From positions 1 through 47,346 of the forward strand of contig JAKFWZ010000030.1 of assembly GCA_021731695.1 (NCBI GenBank): a stretch of 47,346 nucleotides of DNA. Reading direction: 5' to 3'. Shown here in pieces: positions 17,560 to 26,328 of this stretch; the first letter of the stretch is position 1; every line of letters starts with the position of its first letter. The position numbers were made by a program, and so were the translations under genes. The DNA comes from Candidatus Daviesbacteria bacterium (lineage in GTDB: Bacteria > Patescibacteriota > Microgenomatia > Daviesbacterales > UBA10151). The notes under the pieces are model-generated. The model was not told where the DNA came from. It saw nothing but the letters and a program-made list of their open reading frames with translations, and made no database searches.

Positions 17560-18015
17560 TCAAGCGTCAAGTTTTGGCGCTATTACCAAGCGTCTCTCAG
17601 GTTCTTCACCAATACTTTCAGAGGTTACGCCTTCAGTTGCTTCGATTGTCATATGCACGATTCTTCTTTGCCAGGCTGGCATTGGATCAAGCTCTAATGG
17701 TTCTTTTGTTTCCAAAACCTTTTGTGCCCATTCTTTTGCCCTGGTTGCTAGTTCTTCTTCTTTTGATTTTCTCCAATCGGAAACGTCAACGATAATTCGT
17801 TTTGAATTCTCAGCACCAAATTGACGGGAAGCAATTAAGTTTAGGATCAGCTGCAAAGAAGCAAGCGTTTCGCCACCCCGACCAATTAAAATGCCCGGAT
17901 CTTCAGCATCAATCGAGACAAAAATGGCATCCTCTTTTTCATCAACTTCAAATGAACCCTCAAGTCCAAGAAGGCCTAAAACATTTTCTAAAATTTCTGA
18001 TACTTTTTCTTCCAT
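17560..18015 (-). CDS. jag: Jag/SpoIIIJ-associated KH-R3H RNA-binding protein
   Basis: GILIGRGGETLASLQLILNLIASRQFG (KH); R3H-like RRIVHMTIEATEGVTSESIGEEPERRLVIAPK. Confidence 0.9.
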   Translation of the reverse strand: MEEKVSEILENVLGLLGLEGSFEVDEKEDAIFVSIDAEDPGILIGRGGETLASLQLILNLIASRQFGAENSKRIIVDVSDWRKSKEEELATRAKEWAQKVLETKEPLELDPMPAWQRRIVHMTIEATEGVTSESIGEEPERRLVIAPKLDA

Positions 18016-18067
18016 ATAATCTTGTGTAATATAGCTTGTTTTAAGTTTAAAAACAAGCCCAAATCCT

Positions 18068-18155
18068 CAAGTTACAAGATATAAGTTACAAACAATGTTT
18101 TAATTTTCAAATTTCAAAATTGGAATTTATTTGTTTTTTGGTATTTGTTACTTGG
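18068..18155. repeat. MITE-like inverted-repeat element B (same family as 6976-7064)
   Basis: CAAGTTACAAG... / ...TTTGTTACTTGG ends; shares AAAATTGGAATTT core (18116-18128) with element A in inverse orientation. Confidence 0.55.
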
Positions 18156-18984
18156 TTTTTCTAATTTTTGCTAAAAAATCAGTTAGTCCGCCCCAACCGC
18201 TTATTTTGTGTTGCTGCCAGATACCAAGTAAGGTTAAGGTATTCCAATAAAGTGCAAGGCCCATCGGAAAAGTGAAGGAAACATAGCCAATCATTAAAGG
18301 CATAAAATAAGTCATTTGCGACTGCACAGCAAGCATTGTATCTTCACTCTGAACTTTTTCTTTTTTCTCTTTTGGAGAATCAGAAGGGTAAGTTTTTACC
18401 GGTTTTGGTGCCATCATCTTAGCCTGAACAAATTGAAGTAGTGCTGTGACAACAGGAATCAATAAAACCGCCGCCCCAACCGTCTGAAAATCTGAAGGCT
18501 TAATTGCCAGATTCATTCCAAAGAAATTAAGGTCAGGGATCTGAGCCAACTGCCAGGACTTGTCATATAAAACCGCATTGATTTTGTCCAAGCCGTGCTG
18601 CCCTTCAAAAAAAGCAAAAATTACCTGATAAATCGCAATCATTGGGGGGATTTGGATTAAAAGAGGTAGGCATCCTGCAGCCGGATTAATTCCGTGTTCT
18701 TTATAAAGATCCATCTGAGCTGCAGCCAGTGCCTGCTTATCTTCACCGTGTTTTTTCTTAAGCTCATCTAAGTGCGGCTTTAAGTCTGTCATCTTTTTTG
18801 CAGATTTTAACTGTGTTGCCATTAACGGCCAGATTAAAAGTCTGATTCCAATTGTGAGTAAAATAATAGATATACCTAAAGCACCGGGGATATTTGACGC
18901 ATCAAGCACTCTAATAACAAAAACAATTAAGTTAACAATAGGCGCAAAAAATAAGAAATTATAAATATCGCCAACTATCGGCAT
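18148..18984 (-). CDS. yidC: membrane protein insertase YidC
   Basis: LLIWPLMATQLKSAKKMTDLKPHLDELKKKHGEDKQALAAAQMDLYKEHGINPAAGCLPLLIQIP; conserved gene neighbourhood. Confidence 0.95.
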   Translation of the reverse strand: MPIVGDIYNFLFFAPIVNLIVFVIRVLDASNIPGALGISIILLTIGIRLLIWPLMATQLKSAKKMTDLKPHLDELKKKHGEDKQALAAAQMDLYKEHGINPAAGCLPLLIQIPPMIAIYQVIFAFFEGQHGLDKINAVLYDKSWQLAQIPDLNFFGMNLAIKPSDFQTVGAAVLLIPVVTALLQFVQAKMMAPKPVKTYPSDSPKEKKEKVQSEDTMLAVQSQMTYFMPLMIGYVSFTFPMGLALYWNTLTLLGIWQQHKISGWGGLTDFLAKIRKTK

Positions 18985-19232
18985 GAAGCAATCCTCCTAA
19001 GCCCGAGCCATAAACCCTTTAAAACACCGTGATCAATAATCTGTTGTTTCGTATATTCAGAACAAGTAATTTCATATTTGCAGGCTCCGCCGGGCGCAAG
19101 AAATGCAAATACTGTTTTTGGAAAGAAAATCTGATAAAGATTAATTAGTGATAAAGCTCCAAGGACTAACATCCGTGATATTTTTTTACTCTGTAATAAG
19201 ACTAGAAAGCGCATTTTTAAATTCTTTCTCAA
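18975..19232 (-). CDS. yidD: membrane protein insertion efficiency factor YidD
   Basis: LINLYQIFFPKT...CKYEITCSEYTKQQIIDHGVLKGLWLGLRRIASCR; YidD Cys motif. Confidence 0.9.
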   Translation of the reverse strand: MRKNLKMRFLVLLQSKKISRMLVLGALSLINLYQIFFPKTVFAFLAPGGACKYEITCSEYTKQQIIDHGVLKGLWLGLRRIASCR

Positions 19233-19521
19233 GCTCTTCTCCTGAAAGATCCAATACTTGAGACCTTGGCATAATAACCAAATTTAGATTTTTGCGCAAC
19301 AGGGCGTAATAAGGTCTGAGCGCATTGAAGCAAATTCTCTTGGCATGATTTCTTTCTGTAGCTTTTTTAAATTGACCCGAAGAGATAGAGACGCCAATTT
19401 TAGGAACTATGTTTTCGCCTTCGCGATAAAAGATTTTAAAATTCTTAGAGGTAATTGATTTTCCTGAGGCAACCCAACGGAATGAAGTTTTGAGGTTAAG
19501 ACGTTGAGATTTTGCTAACAT
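19186..19521 (-). CDS. rnpA: ribonuclease P protein component
   Basis: KIGVSISSGQFKKATERNHAKRICFNALR; position between rpmH and yidD. Confidence 0.88.
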   Translation of the reverse strand: MLAKSQRLNLKTSFRWVASGKSITSKNFKIFYREGENIVPKIGVSISSGQFKKATERNHAKRICFNALRPYYALLRKNLNLVIMPRSQVLDLSGEELEKEFKNALSSLITE

Positions 19522-19659
19522 GTGTTTGCGTCATAAAATGGTTTAGGGTTAAAGGGAAAGGAAGCTCGTATCGTTTAGTGTAGAGGGGTTAGGTTTTTTA
19601 CCTACTTCCATGCCTTTCATCGATACCAGCATCGTAACCGTATAACTCTTAACGATATT

Positions 19660-19800
19660 TTAAATTGCCAGTCGGTCGCGGCCTGCTTCTCTTCTTCGTT
19701 TTAAAACGTTTCTGCCGTTAGCAGTTTCCATACGAGACATGAATCCGTGTTTACGAACTCTTTTTAATTTTTTTGGTTGATATGTTCTTTTAGTTGACAT
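19660..19800 (-). CDS. rpmH: 50S ribosomal protein L34
   Basis: Minus strand [46 protein letters not shown]; too short for the ORF track. Confidence 0.97.
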   Translation of the reverse strand: MSTKRTYQPKKLKRVRKHGFMSRMETANGRNVLKRRREAGRDRLAI

Positions 19801-19910
19801 AGTTTATGCAAGTATAACAAAGTTTAAGGTCAAATTGCAAAAGTTGATCCAGTTATTAACAGTTTCGCCGTCTTTACTGGGGATAACTTGTCCACTATAT
19901 TGAGTTTTCT

Positions 19911-21254
19911 ATGGACGAAGAAGCTACATGGAATAAAATACTAGCAGAGATAAAACCCCAAATCACTTTTAACAATTTTAAAGCCTGGTTTTCCCAAACT
20001 AAAATTAATTCTGTTTCGGACAATTTAATTTCCTTTTCTGTTCCTTCTTCTTTTCATAAGAATCAATTGCTTGACCGTTACGAAGATTTAATGAACAAGG
20101 CGGCCGTTAAAACACTCGGAAGAGATGTCAGATTCGAATTAACTGTAGATTCCAGCCTTTTAAAGAAAAAAACTGAAAAAGAAGTCCCTGAAGAAGAATT
20201 GTTTCAAGTCCAAGGCAGAAGCGCACCTCAAACAATTAGATTAAATCAGAGATTTACTCTGGAAAATTTTGTTGTGGGGCTTACAAATAACTTGGCATTT
20301 GCTGCCGCTCAGGCAGTAACCGACAATCCGGGGATTTCTTATAACCCGCTTTTTATTTATGGACCTTCAGGTGTAGGAAAAACTCATTTAATGCACGCCA
20401 TTGGCAATGCCATGGTGAGTAAAAATCCTGATTTAAAAATTATTTTTGCCTCAAGTGAGAAATTTATGAACGATTTCGTTGAGTCGATTAAGTCCAAATC
20501 CAATGAGTCCTTCCGCCACAGATACCGTTCCTGTGATCTTCTATTAATAGATGACATCCAATTTATTTCCGGAAAAGATTCTACTCAGGAAGAGTTTTTT
20601 CATACTTTTAATGATTTGCATTCCCGAAATTCTCAATTAGTTTTTACCTCCGACCGTTCGCCAAATGAAATAGAAAAACTTGAATCCCGTTTAAAATCCC
20701 GTTTTCAGGGAGGACTTATGGTTGATGTTCAATTACCTGATTTTGATACCAGAGTGGCAATCTTAAAAGCCAAATTATCAGAAAAAGGGGAGAGTTTGCC
20801 AGAGGAGCATCTGGCAGCGATTGCTGAAAACGTTGTTTCAAATACCCGGGAACTTGAGGGAAAACTGATTCAGTTTCTCCAGATCAAAAAAACCAATAAC
20901 CGTCCGCCGAATGAAGACGAAATGAAAAGAGTTTTAGGCAGTATTATTAAACCAAAAGCGTTACAAACTTTAAATCCTGCTCAGATTCTGGAATCAGTCA
21001 CTAAATATTTCAATATCTCTTCCGAGGAGATTAAAGGACCCAGAAGACAGAAGGAGCTGGTTTTACCCAGACAAATTGCGATGTTTTTGATTTATGCGGA
21101 ATGCAAGACTCCCTTTGAAAAAATAGGGGAGATATTAGGTGGTAGAGATCACACCACAATCATGCATGGTGTTGATAAAGTAAAGCAGACATTGGGACGG
21201 GATAGAGAGATTCAAAGAATGGTAATTGAAATCAAACAACAACTAAAAGTCTAG
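19911..21254 (+). CDS. dnaA: chromosomal replication initiator DnaA
   Basis: NPLFIYGPSGVGKTHLMHAIGN, LLIDDIQFISGKDSTQEEFFHTFN, C-terminal GGRDHTTIMHGVDKV. Confidence 0.98.
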   Translation: MDEEATWNKILAEIKPQITFNNFKAWFSQTKINSVSDNLISFSVPSSFHKNQLLDRYEDLMNKAAVKTLGRDVRFELTVDSSLLKKKTEKEVPEEELFQVQGRSAPQTIRLNQRFTLENFVVGLTNNLAFAAAQAVTDNPGISYNPLFIYGPSGVGKTHLMHAIGNAMVSKNPDLKIIFASSEKFMNDFVESIKSKSNESFRHRYRSCDLLLIDDIQFISGKDSTQEEFFHTFNDLHSRNSQLVFTSDRSPNEIEKLESRLKSRFQGGLMVDVQLPDFDTRVAILKAKLSEKGESLPEEHLAAIAENVVSNTRELEGKLIQFLQIKKTNNRPPNEDEMKRVLGSIIKPKALQTLNPAQILESVTKYFNISSEEIKGPRRQKELVLPRQIAMFLIYAECKTPFEKIGEILGGRDHTTIMHGVDKVKQTLGRDREIQRMVIEIKQQLKV

Positions 21255-21259
21255 CTTAT

Positions 21260-21560
21260 TAGACTCCGAAACCCGTGCTGACGAAGTTATCGCATAGCGA
21301 AACCGGAGGTTATCACGCAGCGAAACTGAACGGAGCGAAGTTATCGCATAGCGAAAGCTAACGCAGCTAAGTTATCGCCTGGTGAAACCTCGCGCAGCGA
21401 GGTTATCAACATACTAAATCTCAAATTGTTAATAAGTTGGGTATAACTCAACTTTTTCTTCAATAATCCGGTTTTAAAATCATACTTAAAATAGTTATCC
21501 CCAACTTATCCCCATTACCCACAAAGTTATCCCCATATTTATCCACTAAAATTCATGGTT
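21260..21560. other. oriC: putative replication origin (oriC) with DnaA-box-like cluster and GTTATC iterons
   Basis: Downstream of dnaA: GTTATC units at 21286, 21309, 21340, 21371, 21412; then multiple TTATCCCCA and TTATCCACT sites around 21495-21545. Confidence 0.7.
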
Positions 21561-21855
21561 TTCAACACGAACGTGTGCCCGAAACTAAGCATGAATTTCA
21601 ATCTTGTGCACTTATGAACACCCTCTAATAATACTGATACTATTTTTATATAACTATTAAGAGGAGGGGATTTAAAAAAATATTGGGGAAAACTGTATGA
21701 GATAATAAACAAATAAACCAATGTCAAATATACAAATACCCAATTAAAAAATAAGATTGGGAATTGGGTTATAAGCGAAGCTTGCGAGCCTACGCTCTTT
21801 GGCTTTATTTGTATATTGGGTTAAGACGAAGTCGCAAGCTTTGCTTATTAATATC

Positions 21856-22305
21856 ATGGATAGTTCAATTCTTTACGCCTTACTCGTACTCTTAGCAATC
21901 ATAATTGCATATCTTTTGGGTCGGGTTAATTCCAGAAAAAATGCAGATATCCCTCAGGACATGATTGATCTTTATAGGAAAGTTGATAACTTGCCGGTGA
22001 GGATTTTACAGACCATACAAGGGTCAATAAACCCTCAAAAAGGCAAGGTAGCAGAGCTTCTGACTTATGCAGAGTTACGTTATGATTACGACCGAATTAT
22101 CCCTTTAGGACATCCGGTTGATTTTATTGGTATTAAAAATAATGAGCGGATTGATTTTATAGAAGTGAAGTCGGGAGAGTCTTTCGTCTTGACAGATGAA
22201 GAGAAACATATTAAAAGTCTTATTACACAGGGACAGGTTAGTTTTAGGCTGATAAAAATTACTGAATCAGAAATTAATCAATTTATGTCTGCCCGGAGTA
22301 AGTGA
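21856..22305 (+). CDS. Holliday junction resolvase-related endonuclease-like membrane-anchored protein
   Basis: N-terminal TM; GKVAELLTYAELRYDYDRIIPLGHPVDFIGI...DFIEVKSGES (nuclease-like D...ExK pattern). Confidence 0.7.
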   Translation: MDSSILYALLVLLAIIIAYLLGRVNSRKNADIPQDMIDLYRKVDNLPVRILQTIQGSINPQKGKVAELLTYAELRYDYDRIIPLGHPVDFIGIKNNERIDFIEVKSGESFVLTDEEKHIKSLITQGQVSFRLIKITESEINQFMSARSK

Positions 22306-22389
22306 TTAGTTATTAGTTCATGGTTAGTTAGTAAAAATAATTCCACTGCTTTAGGCTATGAACCGTGAACGAAGAACTGTGAACCAACT

Positions 22390-23499
22390 ATGCATTTAAA
22401 AATATTACAGCAGGATCTGAACTTACCACTTCAGGCTGTGTCGCGTTCTGTAGGAGTTAAATTAAATCTTCCGGTTTTAGGAAATATTCTGCTTGAAACC
22501 TCAAGTGGAAAACTAAAACTATCTTCAACGAATCTGGAAGTTGGTGTCATTAAATATATTAATGCCCAGATTCTGGAAGATGGGGCGGTTACTGTTCCTG
22601 CAAAAACTTTGAGTGAGGTAGTTTCCTCTTTATCTAATAGTGAAATCGAACTTCAGTCGGAAGGCGAACTTTTAAAAATAATCTCCGGTAAATTCAAGGC
22701 TGATTTAAATGGGATTTCTTCTTCAGAGTTTCCGGCAATTCCTGAGGCAAAAGATTTCTCTGTTCAGATTCCGGCGGAAGTTTTTAAAGATAATATCCCC
22801 CAAATTAGCTTTGCTTCAGCTGTTGATGAGGGAAGACCAGTTTTAACCGGAATCTTAACTGAGATAAAAGATAATAAATTTGAAGCAGTTGCTACCGACG
22901 GATTCAGGTTGGCGCATAAAAGTTATTCTGCAGAAAATTTAAAAGAAATTGATTTTAAAGCTTTAGTTCCCAGAAAAACGCTTGATGAATTGGTTAAATT
23001 AATCAACGAGGAAGGGGGAGTTGAGACCGTAGGGATTGCGACTACTGATAATCAGAATCAGGTAATTTTTAAGATAGGGGAGACAGTTTTGTCTTCGAGA
23101 TTAATTGAGGGTGTTTTTCCCTCGTGGGAAAAAATAATCCCTGAAATTTTCATCGGGAAAGTAATTATTTCAAAAGAAGACTTAATTAAAGGATTAAAGC
23201 TCGCCTCAGTATTTGCCAGGGGAGAGGCGAATGTAATTCGTCTTAAAATAACAAAATCGGGGATAGGGCTTTCATCTGAAACAAAAGAACTTGGGCATCA
23301 GGATGCAGAAGTAGAAGCGGAAATGAGCGGTGAAGAGATTGAAGTGGCATTTAATTCAAGGTATTTACTGGATGCTGTTTCTAATTGTCCCGGGGAAAAA
23401 ATTAAGATTGATTTTTCAGGCAGTTTATCTGCGGCAAAGATTTCTCCAATTGAAGATACAGGTCTTGAATATATAGTGATGCCTGTGAGGATAAACTAA
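22390..23499 (+). CDS. dnaN: DNA polymerase III subunit beta
   Basis: LQAVSRSVGVKLNLPVLGNILLE, ATDGFRLAHKSY, C-terminal EYIVMPVRIN. Confidence 0.96.
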   Translation: MHLKILQQDLNLPLQAVSRSVGVKLNLPVLGNILLETSSGKLKLSSTNLEVGVIKYINAQILEDGAVTVPAKTLSEVVSSLSNSEIELQSEGELLKIISGKFKADLNGISSSEFPAIPEAKDFSVQIPAEVFKDNIPQISFASAVDEGRPVLTGILTEIKDNKFEAVATDGFRLAHKSYSAENLKEIDFKALVPRKTLDELVKLINEEGGVETVGIATTDNQNQVIFKIGETVLSSRLIEGVFPSWEKIIPEIFIGKVIISKEDLIKGLKLASVFARGEANVIRLKITKSGIGLSSETKELGHQDAEVEAEMSGEEIEVAFNSRYLLDAVSNCPGEKIKIDFSGSLSAAKISPIEDTGLEYIVMPVRIN

Positions 23500-23502
23500 A
23501 AG

Positions 23503-23546
23503 AATAATCCAATAAACAAATAACCCAATAATCCAATGCCCAATAA
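23503..23546. repeat. left inverted word-repeat flanking S23 gene 1
   Basis: AATAATCCAATAAACAAATAACCCAATAATCCAATGCCCAATAA; inverted counterpart at 23915-23957; 12-bp perfect match AAATAACCCAAT (23518-23529). Confidence 0.7.
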
Positions 23547-23904
23547 AGCATTAAAATACGATATTTATGAACGAATATTCAACTTTGTTCTCAATGTTTT
23601 GAAATTGATTAATAAAATTCCAAGAACTTATGCTAACCAAGTAATTATTAATCAAATCACCAGATCTGCAACTTCCATGGGAGCCAATAGTCAGGAGGCG
23701 GACGGGGTTAATAGCAGGAAAGATTTTATTCATTGCTTTACAATAGTTAGAAAAGAGAATAAAGAAACTATTTATTGGTTAAGACTTATTACAGCCCTAA
23801 ATCCAAGAATACATGAAGAAGCAGAGTTGTTGATTAATGAGGGAAGTGAAATTTTGGCAATAATCAGTACGATTATCAAAAAGACAACTTACAATAACCA
23901 GTGA
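23536..23904 (+). CDS. four helix bundle protein (S23/IVP family)
   Basis: YERIFNFVLNVLKLINKIPRTYANQVIINQITRSATSMGANSQEADGVNSRKDFIHCFTIVRKENKETIYWLRLI. Confidence 0.88.
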   Translation: MPNKALKYDIYERIFNFVLNVLKLINKIPRTYANQVIINQITRSATSMGANSQEADGVNSRKDFIHCFTIVRKENKETIYWLRLITALNPRIHEEAELLINEGSEILAIISTIIKKTTYNNQ

Positions 23905-23914
23905 CCGTACAATA

Positions 23915-23957
23915 AATTGGGAATTGGGTTATTTGTATATTGGGTTATTGGTTTATT
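23915..23957. repeat. right inverted word-repeat flanking S23 gene 1
   Basis: ATTGGGAATTGGGTTATTTGTATATTGGGTTATTGGTTTATTT; contains ATTGGGTTATTT (23923-23934). Confidence 0.7.
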
Positions 23958-23964
23958 TTCCTAG

Positions 23965-24426
23965 CTAGATTCCCGAGTAATTGATGATATTAAAATGAAC
24001 TGTAAATTCTTTGTCTAATGTTTTTCCACCCTTTATCTTAGTTTCAGGTTTAATTGTGATTGTATACCCCTGACCTAGTCTCCAAGGCTGAACAGGCGAG
24101 ATTTTAGCTGTTTTACCATCGTTTGTAATATCTACTTTTACTTCAGCCGGTGGATCAAAAATTAATTTTGTTTCCGGCCCGTTTTCCAGTTCTGCATTAA
24201 AATTTAATTCTAAAATTTGATCAGGCGGGAAAACCATTGGTTTCTTTTGAAATAGTTCAGGAGGGTTGGTAGAGATAAGCTGGGGAGTTGAAGGATCAAT
24301 TTGATTATCAACAATTTCAACTGGTTTCCCGCCGCCCAAACCAAAGTTAAAAATGGCAATCAGCAGTGCGCCAAGTAAAACAATAAAACCTATTAATGCG
24401 CCTTTTGTTGATTTAATTTTATTCAT
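23965..24426 (-). CDS. membrane-anchored protein with SbsA Ig-like fold candidate
   Basis: N-terminal TM; LISTNPPE...LNFNAELENGP...PAEVKVDITNDGKTAKISPVQPWRLGQGYTITI. Confidence 0.55.
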   Translation of the reverse strand: MNKIKSTKGALIGFIVLLGALLIAIFNFGLGGGKPVEIVDNQIDPSTPQLISTNPPELFQKKPMVFPPDQILELNFNAELENGPETKLIFDPPAEVKVDITNDGKTAKISPVQPWRLGQGYTITIKPETKIKGGKTLDKEFTVHFNIINYSGI

Positions 24427-24448
24427 TTTCGATTAGAAAAGAGCTTGC

Positions 24449-24925
24449 TCATCGCTCAATAATTTGTAAATTATTTATCCAGTTTATATTTTCAATATTA
24501 TTCTTTTTAAGTAAATCCGCAAATTCTGCAACTGCTGCAGCCTTATTGTTCCTATCATACTCTAAATAAACCTGATTGTTATAAATATTATATGAAACTT
24601 TTATATATTGTCCGGTAAAAGGGAGAGTATCGACAAATTTAGAAACTGTTAAAGCGCGATTATCTAAGGGCTGTTCTTCCTGATCGACGATTTTTTGTTC
24701 TTCCAGATACTCCTGGCTGTAAGTGTTGTAGATATTATTGATCGGAGCATCCGGTGGGATGGACGGAGGAGCCAGATTTGGAAATGAAGTTGGTTGGGGA
24801 GTACTTATGACTTGATCTTGAGGAGGTGCGATAGGCGCAGATAAAGAAAAAACGATTGCCAGAATAATTATTAAAAGGATGCCACCCAATATTAAAGTAG
24901 TTTTTAAATTACTTAGTAAAATCAT
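24449..24925 (-). CDS. hypothetical single-TM protein
   Basis: N-terminal TM, Pro-rich linker, small C-terminal domain; co-oriented with T4SS-like genes. Confidence 0.6.
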   Translation of the reverse strand: MILLSNLKTTLILGGILLIIILAIVFSLSAPIAPPQDQVISTPQPTSFPNLAPPSIPPDAPINNIYNTYSQEYLEEQKIVDQEEQPLDNRALTVSKFVDTLPFTGQYIKVSYNIYNNQVYLEYDRNNKAAAVAEFADLLKKNNIENINWINNLQIIER

Positions 24926-25750
24926 TTAATTTGCCTTCTTTTTAACAGCGTATGAATACATTAATGGTTGTCCTCCCCAGGGTGCGCTGGCGCTTCTATA
25001 TACGCCGTCCTTATTCTCACATCTTCCAGGATCCCTTAATCTTAAGATATTTTGAGCCGGATCAACACCGTCAATGACGAATATATGGCCGTTAGTTGAG
25101 CCAATAATCAAATAGCCGGCATTTAGGAATTCCTGCGCCCGCTGGAGGTTTAATGGTGCGCCAAGAGCATGATACTCATAACCCATTTCGGGGAGGAGAT
25201 TTTGAATTGCGCTTTGCATATAACTTGGTTTATCTCCGCAGGCTCTCCAACCTCTTTGTCTGAATATTGAATCCATATCAGGTGGAGTGATTGTGTCCCC
25301 GTATGCGCTTAAAACCATCGCCATAGTGGTTGGTCCGCAGCCTGCACTTGCTAAATCACAAATCCTACCCCATTGAGGGTCTCCCTGGCAGTAAAAAACA
25401 TAGCCAGGTTTGTAGCATAAAACAGGATTTCCTTGCAGGTCTTCATCGCCGCAGTATTCTCTAATTACCGGGCCGGAAGTACCTTGTTGGGAAGTGGTTG
25501 CTTCTTTACAGACTGATGCTTTTAAGCTTTCGTCAGGAGTGCCTACTTTGACGCAGGAGAGCGCGCTGGAAACAGTTTGGGTGGAGGTTTGAACTGGTGC
25601 TAAATCCTGAGCTGGGGATTGAGCAGAAGTGGTTGCAGTCCCTGAGTCTTGAGTTACGGGAATCTCTATGGTATTTGATTCTTGAGCGTAAACATTAACA
25701 CAAAAAAACAGACTTATTATTAAAAATAAACAAAGAATTATTTTTTTCAT
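24926..25750 (-). CDS. secreted C39-like (papain-fold) peptidase
   Basis: Signal peptide; CDLASAGCGPTTMAMVLSAYG (Cys nucleophile motif), GHIFVIDGVD, LRDPG. Confidence 0.8.
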   Translation of the reverse strand: MKKIILCLFLIISLFFCVNVYAQESNTIEIPVTQDSGTATTSAQSPAQDLAPVQTSTQTVSSALSCVKVGTPDESLKASVCKEATTSQQGTSGPVIREYCGDEDLQGNPVLCYKPGYVFYCQGDPQWGRICDLASAGCGPTTMAMVLSAYGDTITPPDMDSIFRQRGWRACGDKPSYMQSAIQNLLPEMGYEYHALGAPLNLQRAQEFLNAGYLIIGSTNGHIFVIDGVDPAQNILRLRDPGRCENKDGVYRSASAPWGGQPLMYSYAVKKKAN

Positions 25751-26328
25751 TCACTTAGCCATTTTTCCGCAGTCCTGCGGATGTATTCTTTATCACCCCA
25801 GTTGATAATTATTTTTTCAGAATTTATATTAGATTCTTTCATCCAGCCAAAAATTTCGGAGACAGCCTTAATAAAATTGCCCTTTTGAATCTGGTAATCA
25901 GGGTCCGTTTCTATGGTTTGGTAATTTATTCCAAAAACCTGTACATCCAAAACCCAGGATGTTTCTTGGTATGAAGCGGAAGGGATTGATATTTCAATCA
26001 TTTCTCCACTAGACGATTGAAACTTATTTTCGTAAGGGAGTAATGGCAGAATCTTTGCGATTTCTCTTTGGGAATTTTGTACTAGTGAGGAGCTAAGATC
26101 TACGCCTCCCCCTTCCGATTGGGGCACAAAAGGAATATCTTCAATTAAGATTGGTTTAGCCTGAAGAGGCAAATTGTTAGCAATAGAAGGCGTAGGGAAG
26201 AAAATTATTTCTTCTGAACCTTCCTCATTATTTTTCGTAGAAAAAAGGACGATGGTTAGCAAAATTAAAATGAAGAATAAAATAGCTAGTATTAAATAAA
26301 TCTTTGGTTTGATAAAAATATTCATCAT
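25747..26328 (-). CDS. hypothetical single-TM protein
   Basis: N-terminal TM; overlaps neighbours by 4 bp at each end, suggesting translational coupling. Confidence 0.6.
   Translation of the reverse strand: MMNIFIKPKIYLILAILFFILILLTIVLFSTKNNEEGSEEIIFFPTPSIANNLPLQAKPILIEDIPFVPQSEGGGVDLSSSLVQNSQREIAKILPLLPYENKFQSSSGEMIEISIPSASYQETSWVLDVQVFGINYQTIETDPDYQIQKGNFIKAVSEIFGWMKESNINSEKIIINWGDKEYIRRTAEKWLSE

Noticed and set aside
21286-21420. Regularly spaced repeats resembling a CRISPR array
   Set aside because: Units are short and degenerate, spacing is 23-41 bp rather than constant, there are no cas genes, and the location after dnaA fits oriC iterons better.
23536-23904. Diversity-generating retroelement (the S23 gene considered as Avd)
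   Set aside because: No reverse transcriptase, template repeat or variable repeat pair seen in the window.
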